Assembly: GCA_964634465.1 (NCBI GenBank)
Contig: CAZWLY010000001.1
Span: 310,001-374,000, forward strand
Direction: 5' to 3'
DNA length: 64,000 bases
Source: CAZWLY01 sp964634465
GTDB taxonomy: Bacteria; Desulfobacterota; Desulfarculia; G963662305
Shown here: positions 8,680 to 17,536 of the stretch, in pieces
How positions within the stretch are numbered: the first letter of the stretch is position 1
Layout: each line of letters begins with the position of its first letter
Position numbers and translations under genes: made by a program
The notes under the pieces: generated by a model
Told to the model about the DNA's origin: nothing
The model's database searches: none
Seen by the model: only the letters and a program-made list of their open reading frames with translations

Positions 8680-9897
8680 ATGGATATGTCGAGCTTAGAC
8701 CTGAGCGATAAGGCCTCTCTTGTTTCAAGATTGATAAATTATTTAACCGCGGCGAGTTATCCCGATATCGTCCGATTGCCGTCCCGCCGCTTTAGCCTTA
8801 GCAGGGTAGCCCACTTGACAGATACGGATGTTTCGAAGAAAGAAAACTCCTTCTACGCCTTGTTAGCGGCTCCACTCGAACCATTGGTGTTTTTGAAATA
8901 TTTATTCGGCAAAAATCAGTTGTACGGGTTTTCCTTGTCCCCGCTTGTATATCAAAAACTACACAGCTTATTCGACAAAAAAATTGAGCATCTATACGAA
9001 TTGTTTTTTCTCCTTAGGCCGATTTTAAATCAACAGGCCAGCGAAGCTCTGCCGAACCGCCTCCTTGAAGAACTTTTAGACGCAAGATTATTAAGTAAGG
9101 AGGAAAACAAGGTAAGATCGGCTTTTGGAGTGGTACCCATCAAGGGTGCTTACGTCGTCGAAAAAATGGGTTTACGCTCAATGGGGCGAAGCGCCTATAT
9201 CTTCGCCGATGTGATAGAGAGCGTTCTATCCAGGAGAAAATCCACGGAAAGTTGGGTTGATTTGTGCACCGGGACAGGTGTTTATCCCGTTTTGTTCGGT
9301 TCGAAGGTCAATTCGGTTTACGGCGTGGACATAGACCCGCGGGCGCTGAAGATCGCTGAACTGAATCTTGAAGCCAATGGGGTTCGAAATGTATCTCTGC
9401 TCCAATCAGATGGCTTCGAATCTTTGCAAGGTGAATTTGATCTTATTACCTTCAATCCTCCCTTTGGATTCCTGCCTCGAAACTATTATGATTCATATAT
9501 AGGTAATGGTGGTTACTTGGGGATTGAGGTCTCGGAGAAGCTTCTAGTAGGCGCGATGAGCCATTTAGCACCTCAAGGTGAAGCTCATATGATAACCATG
9601 TCTCCCGTCATCTCGGGATACAATGAATTGTTCCGGAGAATAAAAAACTACTGCCGTGGCACAGGATTATCTGTAAGAGCTCGTATTATGGCTGATATGC
9701 AATTTATCGATCTAGTCGATTTTTTCGAATCCCATGGTGTTGAATCGATGCAATATATGATTGTTTCCCTGTATAGTGATGGTCGGGAAGAGTCAGTAAT
9801 CCAGGGGTTGAAAGGCCTAAAGCGAATTGGCTATAGCTACTATCGCAGAGTTGTCAATGTCTTGTCAGGTTTTTTCCCCCAAGCGCACGATTATTGA
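8680..9897 (+). CDS. SAM-dependent methyltransferase with NPPF motif
   Basis: The 405-residue protein has a class I methyltransferase core from about residue 190: DLCTGTGVYPVLF (SAM loop), GVDIDPRALKIAELN (acidic loop) and LITFNPPFGF. NPP[FY] is the signature of enzymes that methylate planar nitrogen atoms such as glutamine side chains or nucleobases (HemK/PrmC, N6-adenine enzymes). The N-terminal 170 residues are unassigned helices. The gene is visibly richer in A+T than its neighbours and uses AT-ending codons freely, which suggests acquisition from another source. A role in the surface glycan is not obvious from the motif; a protein or small-molecule substrate is equally possible. Confidence 0.78.
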   Translation: MDMSSLDLSDKASLVSRLINYLTAASYPDIVRLPSRRFSLSRVAHLTDTDVSKKENSFYALLAAPLEPLVFLKYLFGKNQLYGFSLSPLVYQKLHSLFDKKIEHLYELFFLLRPILNQQASEALPNRLLEELLDARLLSKEENKVRSAFGVVPIKGAYVVEKMGLRSMGRSAYIFADVIESVLSRRKSTESWVDLCTGTGVYPVLFGSKVNSVYGVDIDPRALKIAELNLEANGVRNVSLLQSDGFESLQGEFDLITFNPPFGFLPRNYYDSYIGNGGYLGIEVSEKLLVGAMSHLAPQGEAHMITMSPVISGYNELFRRIKNYCRGTGLSVRARIMADMQFIDLVDFFESHGVESMQYMIVSLYSDGREESVIQGLKGLKRIGYSYYRRVVNVLSGFFPQAHDY

Positions 9898-10236
9898 AGA
9901 CCATTTTCCGTGTCGTGTAGGGTTTAATTTGCCATTATTTCGCTTGGATTCTGCCTTGCCAATTTACGTGTGAGACATGGACGTCGCTACGTCACTGATT
10001 GCAAGTCTGGCTCTTCAGGGAGACAAGGAACGTCTGTCGCGGCATAAACTTGATGCTTTTCCCATCAGTTTTGCCTGTTGCAAAGATCTCATTTTGCAAG
10101 TGAGAATGGTCCACCCAAGAAGAAATTACGCAAATCGATGTCGATTTTTATGGGGTTTTGAAGCTGGCGCCTGATGTGCTTGGGAGGCGTATTTTCAATA
10201 CGTCGAGAGGTGTTTGACCCGAAGGGGTAGGGCTCA
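9898..10236. other. AT-rich intergenic segment without a convincing gene
   Basis: This 339-base gap continues the AT-rich composition of the preceding methyltransferase gene. A 65-codon open frame (9977-10174, +) has no recognisable domain and no good ribosome binding site, so I do not call it. A small perfect inverted repeat, CGTATT-ttc-AATACG (10188-10202), lies 35 bases before the transporter start. It is too short and lacks a T-run, so it is not a terminator; it may be an operator or chance. The segment may hold the promoter of the transporter genes. Confidence 0.4.
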
Positions 10237-11079
10237 ATGATTATTTTATCGATTTTGACGCCAAATTTCTACTGGGATTCGGCCAAAAGACTCGTCACTT
10301 TTTTCCGGCGGCACCGGGGCCTCATCTGGGCCCTCACCAAGCGCGAACTGACCGAAAAGTACGCCGGCCAGTTTCTGGGCGCCTTTTGGGCGATAGGTCA
10401 TCCCTTGTTCATGATGATGATCTATCTCTTCGTGTTCGGGATAGTTTTCAAGGCCCGCCACGCCGGCGCCAGAGAACTGCCCATGGATCACAGCGTTTTC
10501 CTGTTGAGCGGTTTGATCCCCTGGCTGACGGCCTCGATGTCGATGGGCAACGCTTCGGTGATAATCTTAAACAGCGTAAATCTGGTGAAACAGGTTGTTT
10601 TCCCGGTGGAGGCCTTGCCGGTCAAGGTGGCGCTGGGTTCGATTTTGAGCCAAGTCATTTTTACGGTGACTTTTGTATGTTACGTGGTAATCACCCAGCC
10701 GACTCTGCCGCTGACTTATGCACTCATTCCAGTGCTTTTGATTCTTCAGACCATGTTTTTGATCGGCTTGAATTTTTATATTTCAGCAATTTCCGTGTGC
10801 TTGCGTGACTTCAAAGAATTGGTGCAAATGTTTTGCCTGGCCAATTTGTACCTGATTCCGGTGATATATCCTCCGCAATGGATACCAAGGTTTTTCAAGC
10901 CGGTGCTGATGATCAATCCTTTCAGCTATATGACTTGGTGCTATCAGGACGCCCTGTTTTATGGGAGATTCGAGCACCCTTGGGCGTGGTGGGTCTATGG
11001 CGGCATGTCGCTTTTCATGATCCTGAGCGGCTACAAGGCGTTTTGTAAACTGCGGCTTATTTTCGGAAATCTGTTGTGA
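10237..11079 (+). CDS. wzm: ABC-2 type polysaccharide export permease (Wzm)
   Basis: The 280-residue membrane protein has the six-helix layout of the ABC-2 permease family for O-antigen/capsule export. It has an amphipathic N-terminal segment with TKRELTEKYAGQFLGAFW (typical for Wzm/TagG/KpsM), hydrophobic segments across residues 45-265, and the family-typical MINPFSYMTWCYQDALFYG near the C-terminus. It would form the inner-membrane channel that moves the undecaprenyl-diphosphate-linked glycan to the periplasm with the ATPase encoded next. The two reading frames overlap by 4 bases, so they are co-translated. An AGGGG-like site precedes the ATG. Confidence 0.93.
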   Translation: MIILSILTPNFYWDSAKRLVTFFRRHRGLIWALTKRELTEKYAGQFLGAFWAIGHPLFMMMIYLFVFGIVFKARHAGARELPMDHSVFLLSGLIPWLTASMSMGNASVIILNSVNLVKQVVFPVEALPVKVALGSILSQVIFTVTFVCYVVITQPTLPLTYALIPVLLILQTMFLIGLNFYISAISVCLRDFKELVQMFCLANLYLIPVIYPPQWIPRFFKPVLMINPFSYMTWCYQDALFYGRFEHPWAWWVYGGMSLFMILSGYKAFCKLRLIFGNLL

Positions 11080-13136
11080 TGTTCATCAATGACGACATAG
11101 CCGTAAAAGTCGAAAACTTGTCCAAAATGTACAAGGTTTACAAGAAACCTGCGGACATGTTTTGGGAGATGGTGTCGCGCAAAAAGCGTCATACCGAGTT
11201 TTGGGCGCTCAAAGATATCAACCTGACCGTAAGACGAGGAGAGGTGCTGGGGATTATTGGGCGTAACGGCGCCGGCAAAAGCACTTTACTCAAGATTCTG
11301 GCCGGTACGCTGGACAAAACGACCGGCTCCATCGAAGTGAATGGCAAGATTTCGGCCATCTTGGAGTTGGGCACGGGCTTTCATATGGAATACACGGGTC
11401 GCCAAAATATATACATGGGCGGCCTGTGCATTGGAATGAGCTTGGATGAAATCAATAGCAAGATAGATTCTATCATCGAATTCAGCGAGCTAGGTGGCGT
11501 TATAGATCAGCCATTCAAGACCTACTCCTCAGGCATGCAGGCGAGGTTGACTTTTGCTACGGCCGTCAGTGTCGATCCATCCATTTTCATCGTCGATGAA
11601 GCTTTGGCGGCCGGTGATATCTTGTTTCAGGAAAAGTGCTATAAGCGGATTAAAGAAATCGTTGACACCGGAACGACTGTTCTTTTTGTGACTCATAGTT
11701 TGCCGGCAATCTATGAGCTTTGCAGTCGGGCAATTCTACTGGCCGAAGGACGAATGTTGATGGACGGCGATCCCCGAGAAGTCGGAGACGCTTATGAATT
11801 GCTTCTGGCTCGCGAACGTGACAAGACGAGTTCGAAAAAATCGGCGGCCGAAAATGTCAAGCAGAAAGTCCATCATTCGGGTGCTGCTCTCATAGACAGT
11901 ATAGCCATTTATAATAAAGAAGGGACTTCGGTTACGACTCTAGAATTCAGAGAATGGTATACGGTTGAAGTCAAAGTCGCCTGCAATGAGGATTGCGATC
12001 TATTAAGCGTCGGAATGATGATTCAGAATCCTTTTGGTTCAAAAATCTACAACAAAAATACCTGGAGTGATCGAATTCCTCTTCAGGGGCGAGCCGGCCA
12101 GACCTTGGTGGTCCGGTTCCGCTTTCAGAACCTGATCGCCGACGGCAACTACCTCCTCGGAGCCGGGTTGGGAAGGGGGCACAAGGACGGCAGCTTTGAG
12201 CAACTCCACATCTTGCGCGGCGAAATACCGATTACAACAATCGGTTCAAGTAGTTGTTTCAGAGGACAGTTTGATCTGCAGGCGGAAATCGATCATTGCC
12301 TGCTTGACAGTGAACAAGACGATGGCGCTACGATTGATACTCCCGACGATCAAAAAGAGGAAGAAAGGGACGCTCGGCCCGAACCGGCCTTCATCGGTGT
12401 CGGGGCGGCCAAATCCGGCACTACCTGGTGGTTCGACCTGATTTGCAGCCATCCCGAGGTGGTCCGCCCACAGGGAGAAATCAAGCAAGCTTCTTTCTTC
12501 AATCGCTTTAGAGACGAAATCCCAGAACAAGAACTGGAAGCCTATCGAGCTTTGTTTCATGCCGAAGACGGCAAAGTATCCGGCGAGTGGACGCCCTCAT
12601 ACATGTATGACAAACATTCGATCGATTTGATTGCGCGGTACTTCCCGGGCGCAAAATTGATCGTCTTGCTCCGCAACCCTATCGATCGTTTTGTCAGCGG
12701 ATTGAACTGGCATTTAGTAAGCTCCGGTCCGATTAAAGTTGAAAGCCTGGAAGAATACTTGGCCAGTGATTACTGTCACTGGTGGCCCCACAACTACGGC
12801 GACGCCCTGGCCCGGTCTCTTTATTGGTATCAACTTCAGAGAATTGCCCAGCTTTTTGACCGAGACCAAGTATTGGTTTTGCAAATGGAAAAATGCATGG
12901 CGGATACCACTTCGGAGTTGAAACGGACCTATAAATTTCTGGAGCTGAATGATGATTATTTGCCCCAATCTGTTGATATAAAGGCAAAGAACAACGTTTC
13001 ACGCTACGTCCATCGGGCCTTGGAAGATCCACAACAAAGAGCCTGCTTGGCCCGGCTGTTATGGGACGATACCTTAAAGCTGGCTAGGGACTGGCCCGAA
13101 ATAGACATAAGTTATTGGCCCGACTTTGCTGAGTGA
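11076..13136 (+). CDS. wzt: Polysaccharide export ATPase (Wzt) with carbohydrate-binding domain fused to a sulfotransferase
   Basis: The 686-residue protein has three parts. Residues about 1-245 are an ABC ATPase with Walker A (GRNGAGKST), signature YSSGMQARL and Walker B (IFIVDEAL). Residues about 265-415 resemble the Wzt C-terminal beta-sandwich that binds the glycan end (FRFQNLIADGNYLLGAGLG). Residues about 438-686 are a sulfotransferase: the PAPS 5'-phosphosulfate loop GAAKSGTTWW and the 3'-phosphate motif LLRNPIDRFVSG are both present. Ordinary Wzt proteins end after about 250-430 residues, so the sulfotransferase is an addition in the same uninterrupted frame. It could sulfate the chain end recognised for export. 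The three domain calls are firm; the coupling is inference. Confidence 0.9.
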   Translation: MMFINDDIAVKVENLSKMYKVYKKPADMFWEMVSRKKRHTEFWALKDINLTVRRGEVLGIIGRNGAGKSTLLKILAGTLDKTTGSIEVNGKISAILELGTGFHMEYTGRQNIYMGGLCIGMSLDEINSKIDSIIEFSELGGVIDQPFKTYSSGMQARLTFATAVSVDPSIFIVDEALAAGDILFQEKCYKRIKEIVDTGTTVLFVTHSLPAIYELCSRAILLAEGRMLMDGDPREVGDAYELLLARERDKTSSKKSAAENVKQKVHHSGAALIDSIAIYNKEGTSVTTLEFREWYTVEVKVACNEDCDLLSVGMMIQNPFGSKIYNKNTWSDRIPLQGRAGQTLVVRFRFQNLIADGNYLLGAGLGRGHKDGSFEQLHILRGEIPITTIGSSSCFRGQFDLQAEIDHCLLDSEQDDGATIDTPDDQKEEERDARPEPAFIGVGAAKSGTTWWFDLICSHPEVVRPQGEIKQASFFNRFRDEIPEQELEAYRALFHAEDGKVSGEWTPSYMYDKHSIDLIARYFPGAKLIVLLRNPIDRFVSGLNWHLVSSGPIKVESLEEYLASDYCHWWPHNYGDALARSLYWYQLQRIAQLFDRDQVLVLQMEKCMADTTSELKRTYKFLELNDDYLPQSVDIKAKNNVSRYVHRALEDPQQRACLARLLWDDTLKLARDWPEIDISYWPDFAE

Positions 13137-13192
13137 TTTGATTGGGAAATTTATTACAGTAGATTCGACGGCCGGGCTTCGGTAGGTTTCTC

Positions 13193-14590
13193 TTGATCAG
13201 TAATAAAGTCAGGAAAATACCGTATCCGTACCAGGCGGCTTTGGCAATCTCCAACGACACGGATTACCTGACTTTGGGTTCAATGCTGGCCTGGCACCGC
13301 TTTTTTGCCTTGCCGGTATCGGAAGGTGGTTTGGGACTGGAGTTTTCGGACAGCTTTTTTTTCTATCAAAACTCCCCTCCATGGCCCTGTTTTTCCTACT
13401 TCAAAGGGACTTCGTTTCAGGAAGAGCCATACGCCCCTGTCCTCAGAGATTTGATCAGGGCGGGGTATCTGGATACCACCCACGCGTTAGGCTATTTCGA
13501 CCCCGGCGGCTACTCTCGCCGGCACGCTGAAATGGCTTGTCGAACCCTGGAAGAGCACGGCCTTCGGATCATGGTTTGGACCAATCACGGCGGGTACGGA
13601 AATATTCAAAATGTTGGCGGTAGAAACTATTCATACCACCATAAAGGTGATCTTTTGGAGAGCGGTTTTTACCATCTCGATCTGTCCCACCGAATGGGAA
13701 TTCGTTACTACGCCATCTGTTCCAGTTACGCAGATCGTCTTTGCCTATCCCCTGAATGTCAAATCGTGAGCCGTTCAAAGACGAGGCCCAAAGTTCGGCG
13801 ATTGAGCTGGCCGTGGCGAAAAGTAGAGACAGGCGTGATCCAATTGAACCCGGATTGGTCGGATCGAACATCGCTTTTGTATCCGATTGTCGCCCAAGAC
13901 GGCACGGTTTTGCAGGGCTTTTATCGTTACCATAACCATTTGTCCACCGCGGCAGGATTTGATGAGCGCCTGGATAAATTACCGGATGGTCGTATTCCCG
14001 GACCCAACATCGGGCGGATCGCCAGACAGATCAACCAGGCGGGCCTCGATCGATTGGTCAAAGAACAGGGCTGTAGCGTCTTGTATCAACATTTTTCTAC
14101 GTTGGTCCACCTTCCCGAGCGGCGGCATACTTCAGAAAAACTGGTTTTAAACCGTGAAAGCCTGGCCTCGTTGGAATTGCTGAGCGAGTATTATCACAGC
14201 GGGAAGGTCTGGGTCGCTTCTCTCAGTGCCTTGCTGGATTATGTGTATATGATAAATGCAGTCGATGTCGAGCTGACTATCAAAAACCACCGCGCCCAAA
14301 TAACCGTCGTTCCGCGAAAAGGATTCGAGATAAACAAGTTCAGTGGATTGACGGTTGTCTTGCCCGACCGGGTGCAAGAGGTTACGTTCGTTGGGCCGGA
14401 AGGCAGAGAGATACCGGGACAGGTGGTTGGCCCCGATGAAAACGGGACCCATCATGCCATGATTCCTACCGTCCGCCTGCCGGAAATGGATTGGGACCGA
14501 CTGGCCGGCCAATGCGGGGTGAGGCTGCCCCAAAGTCCCAGACCGACGGTGTTGGACCAAGGTGCGGGTGATGGCTTCGGACTCTCGTAA
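13193..14590 (+). CDS. Polysaccharide-deacetylase-like protein of unknown substrate
   Basis: The 465-residue protein has a first half that resembles the (beta/alpha) barrel of polysaccharide deacetylases. ALAISNDTDYLT (about residues 18-29) sits where the metal-binding Asp motif is expected, and HGLRIMVWTNHGG (about residues 122-134) resembles the His-containing motif. The last 130 residues (LTIKNHRAQITVVPR, VTFVGPEGREIPG) look like a beta-sandwich. No signal peptide is evident, so it may act in the cytoplasm or at the membrane face. A TTG codon starts the frame. It lies just after the transporter genes, and a related function is encoded at 16327. N- or O-deacetylation of the glycan is plausible but not proven. 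Confidence 0.55.
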   Translation: MISNKVRKIPYPYQAALAISNDTDYLTLGSMLAWHRFFALPVSEGGLGLEFSDSFFFYQNSPPWPCFSYFKGTSFQEEPYAPVLRDLIRAGYLDTTHALGYFDPGGYSRRHAEMACRTLEEHGLRIMVWTNHGGYGNIQNVGGRNYSYHHKGDLLESGFYHLDLSHRMGIRYYAICSSYADRLCLSPECQIVSRSKTRPKVRRLSWPWRKVETGVIQLNPDWSDRTSLLYPIVAQDGTVLQGFYRYHNHLSTAAGFDERLDKLPDGRIPGPNIGRIARQINQAGLDRLVKEQGCSVLYQHFSTLVHLPERRHTSEKLVLNRESLASLELLSEYYHSGKVWVASLSALLDYVYMINAVDVELTIKNHRAQITVVPRKGFEINKFSGLTVVLPDRVQEVTFVGPEGREIPGQVVGPDENGTHHAMIPTVRLPEMDWDRLAGQCGVRLPQSPRPTVLDQGAGDGFGLS

Positions 14591-14774
14591 CGTCTTCTCT
14601 TTTTTGTCTCGGACTGTCTCCGCCGGCCTTGGCGCTTTCGAGCCGGCGCGAGGAGTTTCTTGCCGGCGGCTTGGCGTTCCCGCCAAGGCGAGTGGCGCCC
14701 GAGGCGCGATTCCAGGTCGGGTTCGATATGACGAGCAAGGCCCCCATCTCGCTTTTTGCCGATGGTGACAGACA

Positions 14775-16286
14775 GTGACCCAGCCTCACACGCCGCCTCC
14801 TTTCTTCATCTTGTCATGCGCCAGGTCCGGATCGACCTCCCTGGCCAGGATCCTCAATTCCGCCGAGAACTGCTCGTGCTTGGTGGAACCTGTTCCCAAT
14901 CTGAACCGCGAGACCCGCCAGGTCATGGACGGGGCGCGGAATGATCGGGCGGAGATCGTGCGCTCCCTGCTTGCGCCCAGAATCCGCGAACGGGCCAAGC
15001 CCGGTCTCGTCGTGGGCGAGAAGAATGTCACCTACGGGCCGTTCGTCAAAGAGATGCACGAGCAGCTACGGTGTGTGTTTGTCTTCTCGGTGCGTGACGG
15101 ACGCGACGTTGTCCGCTCGCTCGTCAACTGGCACGATAAAAAATTCGGCAATATCTACCGGGAGTGCAAAGAACCGGGCGAGTTGTCGCCGGAGGCCCTG
15201 ACGGCGGCCGCGAACCTGCCCGTTGACCAGGATGCCGCCGATTACTTCCGGCCCAGGCCGAGGGCCGACGACCCGCTTTCGGTCGAGTGGGAGCGCCTCA
15301 CCCGGGCGGAGATGTGCGCCTACTATTGGTCCAGGATCAACGAGCTTTACCTCGATCAATTGGAGTCATTGCCGGAGGAGTGTTGGATCCGGCTCGACTA
15401 TACCGACCCCGGCCCGAAGGACATTCTGCGGGCGGCCTGTTTTCTCGGGCTTCGCGGCCTTCACGAAGAACAGGTCGCGGAACTGTTGGCCCAGCGGATC
15501 AATTCCCTGAAGGATCGGGGGGTGGTAGAGGAGGGAACCTATCCCGACTGGCGGAACTGGGACGGCGGCATGCGGCGCCGCTTCGATCGGCTCGCGGCAG
15601 GCACGATGCGACGACTGGGTTACTACGACCCGGAGGGCGCCGAGTGGCGCCCGGGGGGGTTCGGAGATTGGTGGCGCGCGCATGATGGCGGACTGGAGTG
15701 GTACACCTGGATGTACGAATCCAGAATCGAGGTCCATCGCGCCGTCTTTGAGTGGGTGAGGGCGAAGGACTGCCTTGAAGACCCCATCGATTCGATCGCA
15801 GATTTTGGATGCGGGCTGGGCGTCGGCTATGCGGACGAGTTCGCCTCGAAGCGTTACATCGGTGTCGATCTGAGCGAAAAGAACATCCGGTGGTGCCGGG
15901 AAAACCGGAAGAACGAAAGGCACGAATACCACTGTCTGGACTTCATCGCCGAGCCATTGGACCAACCGGTCGATCTCGTGATCTCGGGTGGAACCATCGA
16001 CAACAGCTACGACATCGACGCCTTTCTCACGGCCATGGTCCGGGCCTCGCGCAAATGGATCTGCGCCACCCTGTACCGGGGTTGGTTCCCTGACCTGGTG
16101 GAGCATCGCTACCAGTGGAGTGAGGAGCACAAGTGTTTTTACAACGACGCTTCCCCCCGCAGGATTCGCCAGACCCTGACCGATCTGGGGTGCCGGGAAA
16201 TAAATATCTATCCGATTTTGACCGGGCGTTCCGATATCCCCTTCGAGACCTGGGTTTCAGCTCGGGTCCCCGAACGAAATGAGTGA
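14775..16286 (+). CDS. Sulfotransferase fused to a SAM-dependent methyltransferase
   Basis: Residues about 8-295 are a sulfotransferase: FILSCARSGSTSLARIL is the 5'-phosphosulfate loop and FSVRDGRDVVRSLVNW the 3'-phosphate motif of PAPS-dependent enzymes. Residues about 335-503 form a class I methyltransferase (IADFGCGLGVGYADEF, then GVDLSEKNIRWCREN, then LVISGGTIDNSYD). Thus one 503-residue chain could sulfate and methylate the same glycan or successive residues. The GTG start follows a 184-base gap that contains a short GC hairpin (CTTGGCG/CGCCAAG, 14670-14687) without a T-run. It is the second sulfotransferase within 4 kb, which supports a sulfated polysaccharide. Whether both domains are active cannot be judged. 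Confidence 0.85.
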   Translation: MTQPHTPPPFFILSCARSGSTSLARILNSAENCSCLVEPVPNLNRETRQVMDGARNDRAEIVRSLLAPRIRERAKPGLVVGEKNVTYGPFVKEMHEQLRCVFVFSVRDGRDVVRSLVNWHDKKFGNIYRECKEPGELSPEALTAAANLPVDQDAADYFRPRPRADDPLSVEWERLTRAEMCAYYWSRINELYLDQLESLPEECWIRLDYTDPGPKDILRAACFLGLRGLHEEQVAELLAQRINSLKDRGVVEEGTYPDWRNWDGGMRRRFDRLAAGTMRRLGYYDPEGAEWRPGGFGDWWRAHDGGLEWYTWMYESRIEVHRAVFEWVRAKDCLEDPIDSIADFGCGLGVGYADEFASKRYIGVDLSEKNIRWCRENRKNERHEYHCLDFIAEPLDQPVDLVISGGTIDNSYDIDAFLTAMVRASRKWICATLYRGWFPDLVEHRYQWSEEHKCFYNDASPRRIRQTLTDLGCREINIYPILTGRSDIPFETWVSARVPERNE

Positions 16287-16326
16287 TTCCGACTTCTGAT
16301 GTCTGCGCTCAAAGTTTGACGGTAAA

Positions 16327-17439
16327 GTGACAATCGCGGTGCGTGCTCTGTTGAAATCGATGGCCGGTTGGGGGCGCAGAATATTCCCCAATGAGTCCCC
16401 TGCCTCCCCTCCGCCAAAGGAATGTCAAACCGGGTACGCCTGCGGTTATAGAGAGAAGATCAATCCCTATACGGCGCTCGATTGTCCCCCCTTCGAAAAA
16501 GCCATCCCCGCACTCCGACGATCGCTGGCCGAGCAGGGACGAGTCAACCGGTTTTCTTATTACCAGGCCACGATCGAGGGACTGCTTGCGATTGACCGGG
16601 TCAAGCCCGTGCCTCTCGCAGAGTTGGCCGCCGGGGGAAACCCGGAGTTGCGGCTGGTAGGGCTGAGGCACGACGTCGACGCCGATTCGATCACCGCCTT
16701 GAGGGCGGCCCGCCTGCTGGCCCGTTTTGGGATCGGCGGAAGCTTTTATCTATTGCATACTTCGCCCTATTATTATGGGACATTCGTCAATGGGCTGTTT
16801 ATACGCAATCCCAACCTGGCCGAACTGGTCCGGGGGTTCATCGTCTCCGGTTGCGAGATAGGCGTCCACAACGATGCCCTGTCCGTCTTTCTCGAACAGG
16901 GACTGGACGGACTGGAATCGTTTTGCTCCGAGTTGGCTTGGCTTAGGTCCCAAGGGGCCAGGATTGTCGGTACGGTGGCCCACAACTCCGGCCCCATATA
17001 CGGAGCCGAGAATTACGAAATCTTTAAAGGACGGCGGCTGTGGGAACGTCAGGTCACAACCCCGAAGGGCTTGGAAATCCCCTTGGGCGTTCTTTCCGAG
17101 GAAGAATTGGGATTAAAATACGAAGGCACCTTTGCCAAGCCCAAGGAGAATATCCACTTGGAAGAGGCGGCGCGGTTTCTCTCCGACGCCAAGGCCTCCG
17201 ATGTCACCTCCGAGTCATGGATGCGCTCGTTTCTGCATGACAACCCTTACTGCGACTACGACCTGGACATGCAGTTTTGGTTGATCGGGCTCGATCGCTG
17301 GATGGCCGCCGGACGTATCGGGCGGGAAAGGGTGTTCGAGTGGAACGTCGGGTTGGGCCGGGTGCTGAAGATTATCGCCGCTATGCCGCTGGGAAGCCGG
17401 TCGGTTGTGGTCATTCACCCCGTCTATATCAGCGGGTAA
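16327..17439 (+). CDS. Polysaccharide-deacetylase-fold protein
   Basis: The 370-residue protein contains GLRHDVDADS (about residues 116-125), the metal-binding Asp motif of a bacterial polysaccharide-deacetylase subgroup. It also has GCEIGVHNDALS (about residues 176-187), whose His is placed like the second metal ligand, and GTVAHNSGPIYG. It has no clear signal peptide. Enzymes of this fold remove N- or O-acetyl groups from sugars; here the target may be the acetamido sugars suggested by the genes at 620-4359. The GTG start is 41 bases after the sulfotransferase gene, so the genes are probably co-transcribed. A protein with a related fold is encoded at 13193. Confidence 0.7.
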   Translation: MTIAVRALLKSMAGWGRRIFPNESPASPPPKECQTGYACGYREKINPYTALDCPPFEKAIPALRRSLAEQGRVNRFSYYQATIEGLLAIDRVKPVPLAELAAGGNPELRLVGLRHDVDADSITALRAARLLARFGIGGSFYLLHTSPYYYGTFVNGLFIRNPNLAELVRGFIVSGCEIGVHNDALSVFLEQGLDGLESFCSELAWLRSQGARIVGTVAHNSGPIYGAENYEIFKGRRLWERQVTTPKGLEIPLGVLSEEELGLKYEGTFAKPKENIHLEEAARFLSDAKASDVTSESWMRSFLHDNPYCDYDLDMQFWLIGLDRWMAAGRIGRERVFEWNVGLGRVLKIIAAMPLGSRSVVVIHPVYISG

Positions 17440-17536
17440 GGAGAATCGGCCGAGCCGGGCGGGGTGAACGGTCGGGCTGAAGAGCTTTGAACCAACAAGG
17501 CGGTGACTACAACAACTCGTGACAGGTGAAGGTCGT

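Noticed and set aside
9977..10174. 65-codon open frame between the NPPF methyltransferase and wzm
   Set aside because: No domain, no convincing ribosome binding site and no sequence character beyond that of the surrounding AT-rich gap.
14641..14690. GC-rich hairpins before the sulfotransferase-methyltransferase gene
   Set aside because: The stems are short (about 7 bp) and no T-run follows, so they are not intrinsic terminators.
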